Shown here one piece after another: positions 1-11,700 of a stretch of 64,000 nt of DNA; within the stretch, counting starts at the first letter, position 1; every line of letters starts with the position of its first letter. Origin of the DNA: Phoronis australis (lineage: Eukaryota; Phoronida; Phoronidae). The notes beneath the pieces are model-generated. The model did not search any database and was not told where the DNA came from. It worked only from the letters and a program-made list of their open reading frames with translations. Location: assembly GCA_002633005.1 (NCBI GenBank), contig NMRA01000216.1:530441-594440 (forward strand). Reading direction: 5' to 3'. Both the position numbers and the translations under genes were made by a program.

Positions 1-3000
1 TTCCACGCTACCTCGCGCATTTCTAGCTTCTGTAGTTGCGATGTTGTTTGGTAGGCTTCCCTGAAACAATGTTTCACAAGATGTGCTGACCTCTTTAGGT
101 GACCATTAAAAGTCCAGACATTCTTAACAAATATTCAAAGACAAGTACACCACCCTTTGATGAGAAACTTTTGAAACTGGTGGCATTGCTTTTGCGACAA
201 GTGAACGGTTTTAATTGCATACATTAATTACTCCACAGACTACCCAGTTGCCCTTTTACAAACTTGATTGGTTTTATTTTACATCCGAAGTTGCTTATAC
301 GTACTTGATTCGATTATTGCTGTCGCTCTAAAATATTTCAAAGCAGTTTCAAGGTAACACTATTCAAAAATAAACTTTGGGAACTCGTTAAGATAATCCA
401 TTCAATTTTTTTAAAACACGCAGATTGACGAGACGTATTATTCAGGCCTGAAGGAAGGTCAACGTTATTTAAGTAGTCACAAACCCGTTTGGCCCAAGAA
501 GCGAACTTTTGATTTGGACTACTTACCGCTGTAAAACGTATCTCAAGTGTCAACTTGTTACTTGTTGAGATGAGAAGATTTCTGGGTTTGTTGAGAACTG
601 ACCGCAGACGACGTGACACTTTAAACCATGCTCGACGTACTTGGCCTAAATGAAACGCCGTGCCAAGCGAACTTGGCCGGTACAAGAACAGGGTCTCAAC
701 CAGTAACCAAATGACAGTTCCTTCTAAGCCTTTAAATCACAATACCTCCAAACAGTTGAGGAATGCATTCTTAGAATCCTATGCTCCAATTTGACGAAAG
801 AAGAATTAGGCCAGCGGCACTGAGTGGTTTAAATCCGTCAAAAGTTGGTTTTGTGACGGGAAGTGGGTTTGCTGTACAGGGCGTACCGTATTTTATAGTT
901 GTTGAAAGGAACACTTCAATTCATAATACCTTGCACAAAAGCATTTGTACAAATAACGTTTGTACAAAAACATCTACAAGATGGACAGAGTGTCCGGACG
1001 GGTATGTAGTATCCTTAGCTATGAGCATGACAGTGGAGAAGGCTTTGGACACAACCAAAAAAAAGGAAAACGGCGCCGGCGTCCCGTGTGATGCGACTAA
1101 TATTTGTCTCTCGGACACAGTGGTTTGACCCACTCCTGCCGCGAGATACTAGATCGGCTTCAAATTATTATATTCCACGTGCCCTCCCCTGACTTTGCTT
1201 CCTGTAGTCATTCAGGATTTAAATGGGAGGGGGAGGCAGGAAACCCGGGATACCAAAAAATACGCCTTCGGCATGAGTTGCACGAACTTCGTGCAATATA
1301 TCATGGTGTCCTGCCCTTCATTTGTCACGATACCTAATACCCGTGCTCTTTCTTCTAACAACGTTGTAACACCTGAAAATGGTCGGAGAAATAACTCACC
1401 GAAACATTGAAAATAGGCTAGAGGTTGACGTAAATAGACCCATTTATTTAAGAAATGATGTAACTACATCACCCTCTCAAATTAGCGGCCCTATCGAACG
1501 TTATGTTGAACATTTTAGTACTTTGGATACCGTAGGTTGAAGAAAGAATGATAATTTGTTGTCGACATTACATTTTTTTAAAGTAGGACCTACAATTATA
1601 TTTCTCAAGTGTCCACAGTCTCAGCTTTTGAATTGCAAGTCGGTGAGAGGCTTGGTTTTTCCATGTGCAAAAATTAAGATTTGCTAGTAACAATATATTA
1701 TAATTTCCATTGACACTGAAGCACGATCTGAGCCACTTTTCTGCGATCAACACGCACAAGTCCAATTTTATTACACGGCTGTTGATACTTCTGTCTTCTG
1801 TTTGGTTAAAACTCAGATATTAGTCTATCTGGGGTTAAAAGAAAGCACACTAACTTCCAAAATGTGGCCATCTTGACCGGAGAGTCGTGGAATGTCACTT
1901 TTCATTCATGCCACCCGGACGTCAGATGTCGCTATTGGCGATGTGACCAACTGTAGCTTGCAGGATTCTCGACGACAGTACATCAAGGCAAATAAAACAT
2001 CCAAATCCAACTGCTCGCCACCTAAAGTAATTCACCGTAAGAATCCGACGTATAATTGATTGAGCTTGATCTAAGACAGTGACGAAGTTGCAGTTTAGTT
2101 ATTATAAAGCCATATCACCTCTGGTATAAGTAAGGAATTAATCTGTAGAAGTAATGTTTTTATTCCTTTATGATCTCCGTCTGGGGTATCAGAGTCTTGT
2201 TAAAAAACACATGTAGATGAAATATAATACAATGCAATGCATGCTGGGTAATACACGTTGAACATTCGCCTAAATTCGAGTTACTATGAGCTAGAAATTA
2301 AAAAGAAAAAAGGTGAACGTGTTTATAAGATACACTCTTCAAAAAGAGGCATGACAGTAGATAATACATGCCGTAGTTGAGTATAAAACAAAACAACTAA
2401 TAACAGAGATAATATCAACAATAAAAATTGGTATGAGTATCAAAAGTTAAATAATCGCCAACTTACTTACTCAAGTCTCCTAAGTCGAAAGTTTGTTTTT
2501 GACGAAGGGCGTGTAAAGCAACATTAATGTAAATTATGAACAAACTATTTTTTTAGATATTTCATTTATATATTGAAAACCGACTAGGTGGTGACTGTGA
2601 ATCCAACCCAAAATAATTTCAAAATCAAAATGCCCAACCACTTACAATAAAAGTACCTTGACAGTTACTTTTTAGAAGAGACTATTTGGTCCCAAATGTA
2701 GTTTTAGTCTGGGAAAAATAGCGCACCATAATGTGATTCTGGCCTTGTGTCCGGCTCATGTTGAAACCTGTATCAAATTGTTTAAAGAAAAATAGAGCAC
2801 CTGTCTGCATCACTGCAAGCGAATTTCATTTTTCTTTGAAATGGTACACAAGCGTATCTGAAACCCCAACCCGGAGTACAATCAACCGCGACCGCAAACG
2901 CTTGAAGGGGAACTATTTTTGGAAAGATGAACTACTAAAAGACACCGCATGACCGCATTATTTCACAAAAACACAAAGTAGAGCCAATGTTGCTTTCTGG

Positions 3001-3088
3001 ACCTTACCATGGGATACATCTCGGAATAGTCTTTCGGTCACAGTGTTCACAAGACTGCAACTAATCAATCTAAGCTTGATGTGGGGTA

Positions 3089-3262
3089 CAGGGGCGGATC
3101 CAGGATTTTTGAGTTAGGGGGAGGGGGGGCAGGGCAGAGTCTTAGCCAGGATTTTGACCGTCAGACATTCGCACCCCCCGAACTGCCTAATGGAATCTGG
3201 GAGAATGAGAATGTTAGGGGGGGAGACCATGGCCCCCTTGGCCCCCTCTAAATCCGCCACTG
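3089..3262 (+). mobile_element. hAT-like MITE, copy 1
   Basis: A 174-bp non-coding element has terminal inverted repeats: the left end CAGGGGCGGATCCAGG and the right end, read inverted, CAGTGGCGGATTTAGAGGGG. The interior has G/C-rich runs and the sequence CCATGGCCCCCTTGGCCCC near the right end. The CAGNGGCGGAT terminus fits non-autonomous hAT-type elements. An 8-bp target duplication is not clear; only TGGGGT is shared across the ends. Open frames over it on both strands are artefacts. A second copy lies at 61476-61793. Confidence 0.75.
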
Positions 3263-4352
3263 GGGTGCCTCCCCTACTGATGAAGTTAGGGGGGGCGGCT
3301 TTGCACTCTGTGATTGAAATGAGTGGCGAAGGCACCAAACTGGAGGCGATCGGGCTAGGCAAAGTTGGTGGCGACCGATGAAGGCGACTCAAGCAAACCT
3401 GGTGGGGATATCATGTTGAGAGAACATTATGTGGGAATTATACTTTGTCTACCATTCAAGATCATATCAATACAGTTAAATTGTTACAGATCGCATATTT
3501 TAAAACTTTCGACAATTTCCAATGCTTGCGCGTCAGTAGGAAAGTACAATATTAGACTACTGTATATTTCCTGAGGTGACCAGAGTGCGTCGCACACGTC
3601 GTTTCTCCCTCTGTTGCCAGAGTTAACAAAAGGAGATGGTGCGTAAAGAAAAAAACAAAAAGGAAAGTCGAAAAGATTTCTAACTGTGAATTTTGTGGAG
3701 AAAAACGAATAGCGATAAACTCCTTCAAATTTCGTTTTATAAATTTCTTCGATTTTAACGTAATTTTTTATAAAAATTAACTTTTGCATCTTGTATCGCG
3801 GGGCACGGACCTCAAAAATTTTTTAAAGAATAAATATGGCAATTTTTCTCATCGAATTGAATACTTGATTAAATCGGCCACAAACTTTTCCATTGAGCAC
3901 ACCATGGTCACTTTTAAGCATTTTCTACAATATCTTTTTAAGGAAATTCATTGACAAATCATGTTGTTAGCTCAGGGTGTTTGCTTCTACAAATTATTGC
4001 ACTGTAACGAAGAAAGTTTGCCAACTTTGCTTTAATTACAAAATACGGAAACAGCACGGCGAAAACTGCCTTAAAGAAGATTACTTTCGTCAGTCATTGA
4101 ACTTCATTTTTAAGATCCCTTAACGATTTTTGAAAGTAATCTTATGTTGGTTTATAGTTGCAGTAATGAGGAAAATACTGCCGATTATAGTTTTATTACA
4201 AAGAGAAACGTGATGGAACGTCCATCCTCTTCAACATCCAGTCAGATTTTGAATCCGCTTCTTGATAACTCTTAAATTACGAACTTCCGTTAATTTGCAT
4301 TTTATCGTAGGAATTCTCCAAAATTGCAGGCGAGGCTGGAATGAGAATTGCA

Positions 4353-4373
4353 GGGGGGGGGGGGGGGGGGGGN
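4353..4373 (+). repeat. Poly-G run of 20 bases ending at an unknown base
   Basis: 4353-4372 are all G and 4373 is N, the only ambiguous base I noticed in the window. The true run length is likely unresolved in the assembly. Proline/glycine strings in predicted frames here are artefacts. Confidence 0.95.
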
Positions 4374-4689
4374 TTAAACAGTACCCCAATGTAATAAATA
4401 GCAAGGGCAGAATTTGGAACTCTAACTCTGGAGATGGTGAGTTATAGGGAATCCATTTTGCTTTTGGTTTTGTCGACATTTTTCTGCTCGAGTTATTTTG
4501 CGTTATATTTCGTCACCCAGATCACGAATAAAACGTATCTACCCTGGTGACGTTCGTGTCTAGTCCCCAATTGCCATATGTTGTTAAACTTTCCTCCTAT
4601 GAAAGAAAATAAAGTTAAGACTCAATGTGATGTGTTGCAACACTTACAGACGAGGTCTCATAATATTCCTTGCCATTGCTGTATATGAA

Positions 4690-4960
4690 TCTATCCCCAT
4701 TACGAACAAGAACGTCGAAACCATCAGGGACTCAAAAACAATTTTCAAAGTTTATTGTGGCTGGCCAAACCTAAAATTGTTGATTCAAAAATAGCGCATG
4801 CACGCATTGCCTGTGAGTCGTGCTGTTGGGTCATTCGGCAACAACTCAAGTTCGAATGGGCGTGCTATTGGTTTTAATCCCCAAATCGCTTCAGTTAAGA
4901 ATTAAAACCTGACAGCTAAACAGCAGCAAAATGTAGCTTTATTCTTTGACCTGGGACATT
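4690..4960 (+). repeat. Dispersed repeat family A, copy 1
   Basis: Shared landmarks with 39890-40250 in the same order: ACGA(A)CAAGAACRTCGAA, CCATCAG, a TTTATTG block, TAGCGCATG(C/T)A(C/T)GCAT, and at the right end GCTAAACAGnnnCnAAATnTAnCTTTATT. Similarity is about two thirds by eye. No coding potential is seen. Confidence 0.55.
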
Positions 4961-5639
4961 GGCCCACGACTTTGCCGCACGTCTTGGGCAACTCTATTTT
5001 AGTTCTTATACTTACGATGGCCCAATGGTGACCATGGGTTTTATTCCAATAGTTAACAACTTTCAGTTTCTTCTTGTATATATTGACTCTTTTGCCACCC
5101 GTATGGAAAACATTTACACGACATTTTCGCGTCGTGATATTTTTGCCATTTGTCCTACAAATCCACCAAAAAGTGACAAAACGTAAAATATCTCGCAGGC
5201 AGAATTGGAGGGGACCCAGGGTATTGGGCGTGCCGTTTTCAAAAATTGTTGTTTGCCCCTAACCCGCTTATGACAGGCTCGATCCTCTTCAGTGCTAAAC
5301 CACAATATCCGTGAATGTGCCTGACATCCAAAAACCATGGGTACAGAAAGTTCTCCGAGATAACGATACATTGAACACGATTAAATGCAGATTAATTTTA
5401 GACGAGACTATAAGGACAATATTCGATTTTTTATCTTTTATTTCGAGTTAGGCCACATGTGACACACGCGACGCTAACTGGTTATTCGCGGGCACCGTTA
5501 ATGAAAAGGAACTATTAAAGTAGGAACGGAGTTAACGAATGGAAATTTATATCTACTTAATCCTTTATCTTGAGTTACAAAGATAAGAAATAAAGAAAAC
5601 ATTCTGAATTGTTCAACAGAAACCCGCTCAGAAGATACG

Positions 5640-5733
5640 CTGGATCGATTGCGCATGCGTCATCCAGGTGATTCTCAAATGGGTCTCAGTTGTTCATTGG
5701 TAGTGCGATCTGTCCCAACACAAATTATTGAAA
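5640..5733 (+). promoter_or_regulatory. Putative promoter-proximal region/5' UTR of PRDM3/16
   Basis: Immediately before the exon 1 ATG lie TGCGCATGCGT at 5650-5660, a palindromic NRF1-type site common in metazoan housekeeping and developmental promoters, and an inverted CCAAT box (ATTGG, 5696-5700). No TATA box is evident. The true transcription start is unknown; further 5' non-coding exons are possible. Confidence 0.4.
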
Positions 5734-5770
5734 ATGCGGTCAAAAGGCAAAGCTCGAAAACTAACTCAGT
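5734..5770 (+). CDS. PRDM16/MECOM homolog: PRDM3/16 coding exon 1 (12 codons plus one base)
   Basis: ATG at 5734 opens [12 protein letters not shown], almost the same as the first residues of vertebrate MECOM and PRDM16, a basic N terminus that marks the long PR-containing isoforms. The exon ends with a single T of a split codon before GTAAGT at 5771 (phase 1). Joined to CT at 30234 it makes TCT (Ser) and runs straight into the exon 2 frame. An in-frame TAG at 5701-5703 and an A at -3 support this ATG as the start. The exon is too short to be found by open-frame length; it was found by motif and confirmed by splice phase. Confidence 0.9.
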
Positions 5771-8700
5771 GTAAGTATACATTAAGCGTATCTGCTAATA
5801 CTGTGCAACAAAATTCGTCCCCGTTTGTAGCTGAACCAACGAAACGGCGAAGATTCATTCTTTGAAGATTATTGTGTGTTGTCTTCAGAGGGTTTCCCGA
5901 TGTAAACATCGCGACAGGGGTGCTCTGTTGCCTGCCCGTTATTGTCTTCTGTCGTGAACGCTTATACTCAAGCTTCTGCGTGTGTAAATCCCTAAATGCC
6001 ACATAACTACACCCGAGAATTCTGCAATTTGAAGTGTAGAACAGAGAGAGAGCTTAGCATATTTTTTGTTGATATAAGCCTACCTGTAATATGACCAAGA
6101 CCGGTACATATTATCCCACACGCCTGCACTGCTTCTGCACCGGGCGTACTACGCGGCGTATCCAACCAACTTCATCACATTCTTGCTGTTTAGCACAATT
6201 TTTTGATCCGTATTTGGCAATTTGTACAGATTTGTCGTTCAAAAATCTACCTCAGAAACCGTCCAATATTATTTTTAGTTATGTTCAGACAGATAGGACT
6301 AGCCAAAATAGGATCTTTATTACAAGTACTTTGTTGTTAATAGATTTGTTATCCCTACAAAACTGAAACCAATGAAGATTAGTTAACGAATGACTTAATC
6401 CATGTTTCATGATATTCACTTTGGATTTAAATTTCAATACACTAAATTAAATTTAAAACTTTTACACCAACAATATTATTGTAACTCCTGGTCTAAGATT
6501 TTAGTTTAGGTGTATAAATCAATATGTTCACTAATCTCTAGATACTCATGAACTTACCTTAAGATTGTTACAGAAAGAAATGGTTTGCTGTTTTCAACAA
6601 GTTAATCAACCTTTCCTAATTGTCAAATTAGTCTTACAACTATACACAATGACTCTTCAACCAACTGAGTGATAGGATTGTCCCATCTCCTTTGAACATC
6701 TCAACTATCTGTGTTTGTGATCTGGCTAGTATTGAATTGAGTTAATGATTCGTGACAAAGTTGTTTCACCTGAGATATGGCCAAGTAAGGGCCTCAACAT
6801 CAAGGGGATTACCTGATGCTGTTAGAGGGATTTGTTCTGTTAGAAATTTGAAACTTCTAAAGATCTTATGTGTGTAACTGAAGTGAGAGGACTAAGCACA
6901 AACATGGACAAAGCCAGCCACATTTTGCACCAGTTGTACAGGGCTAAGAATTACCAAGTAATCAACAATAGGTAATATTATTGGGTTCTATTGAAAACCT
7001 TGTTTGGAATCCTTATTGCATTGATGTTGAGGAATATTTGTGCTGTGACAGCCTCTTCTATTTGTTTATAGATTAGTCAGATGCTTTGACACTATTGACG
7101 TTACATCACACAAAAGTCTTCAAAAGAAATTCCAATACACTGAGGCACAATAGGATTTCTTGTTCTTCACCTAGAAATGTAGTAGCAAGTGTTCTTACTT
7201 GGGTGCACAACAAGAAATAAACTGATATCAATCGTTCTAGAAATGATAACCTAAACATTAAAAATAATTTATTTAAATCAATTTGCCTCTTTGTTTTGTT
7301 TCATTTCAATGGGATGTTAAGTATTTTTCTAGCATTGAAAATGGCACTAAATACAAGCATTTAACTCCGTTATGTTTCTAATAATAAACACCTTTTGAAG
7401 AATGACACGTGCCTTTTTGTAATAGGTGTGCTAGAGACTGAATATGCAGGTCTTATTTTTAGTGGGGTATCTTAAATTGATGTGCGTAGCCATCATGCTT
7501 GGACTGTTAAGGCCATCTTCGTGTGGGGATGAGACTGATTCTGGGATTGTCCTTAAAATTGAATTTGACTCATTTGTTCATCACCATGAGCCATGTATGT
7601 TTTCAAAAGGGATAATGGACTTCTTTCTTGTCGTGGGATGTCACCTATGTACAACACATTTGAATGGTTTCGCTCACTTGTGTGTACACAGTCCATGTGG
7701 TTACTACAAAAGCATGTTTGCACGTGTTTTATGTTATCTCAATCTTTTAAAGTGATAGCTTACTCAAATAGCCTTTGTTGAGGATGCTTTTTCATGCATT
7801 TTTGATCTGAAAGAGGACATTTATAGCAGACAACCATCTTATTTATCATTTGTCTATTAATTCACATGACTTGGCAGGGACTACTGGGATATTTTCGAAG
7901 TCATCTATTGGTCTAAATGTTTACATAGCACTTATGACACCCGGTAGTTGTCATAACCCAAATATTTTAATACTAATTGAAGTTGTCCATTTTTAGTTCA
8001 ACAGTCAAGTCCATATAAAGTTATGAAAAACATATTGACTTACCCCGTAGTTCCATTAAAAATTGAGCGTACATGAGTAATTTTTGTTAAGTGTTAAGAG
8101 CCTATTGTGATGGGTGTTTATTAGTTGGATTGTGATGAGGACGGGACATCTATAGGACTGATGCAGAATATTCAGGTGTAAAGTATCTTTTTGTGTCCCC
8201 ATTGAGGAAGATCGCCACAGATGGTATAACAAACCCTAGGTCCAATTACTATTGTATAAACAGTTAACCCTTTTGGGCACTTCAGAGAATTTTACAGAAA
8301 TCTGCATTTGCAAACTCAGACCTGTTACAGCTGTTTGTCTCTCACAGAGTTAGCTTTTTACCTGTGAAAGAAAAAATAGCTGTTCTTCAAGCACTTTGTA
8401 GAAATTCTGTCATGAAGTTTCATGTGTTAACTGTTTTTTGTTCTGTTTTGAGTTTCTGAAATAGAAGTTGCAAAAATGCTTGAGGCTAAAATGGGTTGTG
8501 TGAATTTTCTTGCTGTTTTGTTCATTTAACATTTTCTTCAACTGAAAAATTAATATTTCAAGTGCTTCAAAACTTGTGTGGGAGGCTATGGTAGTAACTG
8601 CCATCAATAACAGTTTCCAATACTTACGATCTTTAAATTAACAGGATGCAAGTTTATTTTCATGTATGCGTCTAGGATGTACAAATTTTCTTGTCAATTG

Positions 8701-11700
8701 GTAAAATGAAAATTTTCCAAGTATGTTGCTTTGTTATAAAATTTATTTGTTTTTTTGTTTGTTTCTTGTTCGCATGCTACGGATTGCAGTTCTTATCGGA
8801 TCAACACGTGCCTCCTGAATGGCTCGAAGCCTGTTGTTTTTTTGTTGAAATCCAATGGCGCAATGGCAGCCATTTTTCCTTTTTTCATTTGCAGAGCCAT
8901 AGGTCCCCTGTTTCTGGTCGGATTTTTCTTTCTGTGGATATATCATTCCAAGGGCTATTGGAGATGTCTGGTTTGTTTTTCTTTAGTTTTTACCCTTCTT
9001 GAGTTGCTGAAGATTTTTCAAGGACTGGTCTCCAAATAACTGAGTTCTTGTTCCGTATCTTCGGCGTCCCTTGACGAGTCAGTCTAAAATTTGGTTTTGT
9101 GGATAGATCATTCCAAGCGCTATCATTATATGAAAGTCGTTACTTGCTACAACTCACCATTCGCACGATATTCGAGATTTACAGCTCAGATGCTCGTCTG
9201 ATCAACTTGAAATTTACGTGCAGTGATTAAGTACCTACTCAGTAGGCCAAGGACTGTTGTTCTTGGGCAAAATCGGACAAACGGTGGCGCTGTGAATGGC
9301 TTTTTTAAAATGTTTATGGAGCTAAAAGCTCCGTGATCCTTTGACCGAACATTTTCAAATTTGGTATGTAAATAGATCTCCCAGCGGACTAATACATTAG
9401 TGTAATAAGACTAGGAATCATGATTGTTTATGATCGTGGTTTTGTTGTCGATCTCACCTTTAAATTTCTAATTTCTTTCACAGAGTGTCATTCTTCAGAG
9501 TGCTTTCATTCTATTCATTGAATGCTTTCATTTTACTTGTCAGAATGGTATATTTAAAATGCTTAAAGTTTACATAGGAGGTTACACGTCAACTGAGCAG
9601 TCATTTGTCATATCTCTTTCTCATTTCTTGGGGGCTCTGGAACAGATAACTGTTCATTTTTACATGGAAAATGTGACATGACTGAAAATCCTACCCTTCT
9701 CTCCTTGCCTGACCTGCCTTCACCTGGTGATAGGACTGTTATCTCTGGCCAGAACTTTGTTAATGAACAGTTGTTCTGGTTATTAACAATAGGCAAGTGT
9801 TGACATCTGATGGCAAACCTGTTGATGGGATACTCAACAGATGGCACTTGTCTGCTTGGTGTAGACTTCTTGATTGTTGCACTGAACATGTGAAAGATAC
9901 TACGAAATAAGCTGAAGTCTTTGAGTGGGTCATGTTCATGAGAACATCTTTTGGCATTTGTTAGTTTAGCCTGTTCCTCAGAAACTAGAGATGAAAATAT
10001 GTATCTTTTTTAGTGTTGTAAAAGTCAGTGTTTTGAATTGAATCTCGAAATGAGAAATTGGGTTACAATATGTACAAGAACTAATGGCACTGTCACTGAC
10101 AGCTTCAGAAAGTATAGAAGTAAGATAATAACTGGGAATATGCATGTTACCTTTTTTCTGATAATTGTTCAATTTACAAGTATCTTTCTAATGTAGTTCT
10201 GAAACCAATTCTAGTTTAAAACCCATAAGTCATTGTCCAACTAAAAAATTCCTGGTTAACGGTTAATAAATTTGTCATGTGTGACAATGCTATTAGTTGA
10301 TTGGTCAAAGAGAAAGATTTTTATTGGTAGAATAAAAAGTTATTTTACTGTCTTCAGTGTCAGTAAATAGAAATTCGGGTTTCCCCATCTTTGGTACTGT
10401 TATCCAAACATAACTCAACATTTATATAAACATTTGTGCCTCTGTTTCAAAATATTATTAGAATCTAGTGTCCAACGGAGGCCAATTGATTCCTTTGACG
10501 ACTGATAATTGGCTCGTTCAGGTGTGTTTTTTTTCAGCGATTGATAATTGATTTAATTCAGTGTCCGCACTCCGGCTAGTCGGGCATGAGACATCCAAGT
10601 GTATCAGTTTTCATGTCAGTGTATTGAAGTGAAGAAAAGGCATTCATGATCCTAAACAGTTACAATATTTCGCGGATCTTTTCACCGCTTGTTTTTATTA
10701 GGTTACCGTCAGGATAGCTGGGTACGTTTTCGTGAAAAGGAACGGTTTCACATTGTCGCTGGCTTTGTCTCCTCTTTCTGCTTCAAGATGGCTGCCCAAA
10801 GGATTTTAACAAACTAGTGCAGAAAAGTGAACAATTGATCAGATAGGGATAACAGTTTACCATTGTTGACTGCAAATTTGGCCGTCCACACATCTTAAGC
10901 GAACTCCAAACAAAACCCTAATTGGCCCCATTCAAGTCAACCCCTTGCCTATGTGATTGTGCAACGTGGCTTTAAATTTGGTGTGTTATTGTAACCATAT
11001 CTTACAATGAGTCGCACACGTCGAGGCACTGCGACCAGCAAAAAAATTCACTTGGATGATTTTGTAAACAGCAGCTAACAATATCAGCTCCAAATGTAGG
11101 TATACAGTCAGCTTTCTCTCACAATGTTGAGCAAACAAACTGGAACGCATTCTTGGCTCCTGAAAAACTATGAATGAAACGCTGGAATAGATTTATTAAT
11201 AAACCACACAGGTTAGTCAACAAAAGTTTACCTTTTTATTTGTATATTTTGGGTCATATCTATCATTTTTTCTTTTAGCCAGTTCTGTTTATAGTGTTTA
11301 AAGCTTCCTTTGTTTAAATTTTCCTTTTGAATTCCTTTTATTGGTGGTTTAATAGTTAATACTACTTCAAATATTCCGATTTCCTTGATATGGATTAGTG
11401 CATTTTTGCAAAACTTATATATACGTTTTGCTTGCATTTAATTCTCAACAATATGCACTTGATTTTAGTCCTTTCTCTTCTACTGTTTTATTTGCAAAAA
11501 ATGCGTAATGTTAAAATCAGAAGTGTTTACAGAATTAATCCCCAGTTCCTATCACAGCCAAGTGTTATATGTCTATCATTCTTATTTCTTATTCATATGA
11601 TTTATTAGATAACATTTAAAATTTATTATTTATTAATGCCAAGCTCCTTCAATGGTGGCATTGAATTCTGGTTTCTCTGAGAGTCTGTGCACTGAGTTCT

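Larger units (their letters stand above)
1..5639. other. Upstream intergenic region
   Basis: No gene is recognised. The region contains the hAT-like MITE (3089), the poly-G run (4353) and repeat family A copy 1 (4690). A frame of 115 codons at 781-1128 (+) shows no known motif and no splice support. A perfect 9-bp inverted repeat stands at 1278-1296. The region may hold upstream non-coding exons or enhancers of PRDM3/16, but nothing in it proves this. Confidence 0.6.

Noticed and set aside
781-1128. 115-codon frame in the upstream region
   Set aside because: No recognised motif, no splice partner, and overlapping frames of similar length on both strands.
4231-4479. Proline- or glycine-string peptides
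   Set aside because: Translation of the poly-G run and the adjacent N.
8691-9039. Phe-rich, membrane-like frames
   Set aside because: T-rich intron DNA gives Phe/Leu/Cys-rich peptides by chance; overlapping frames in several phases and a repeat block underneath.
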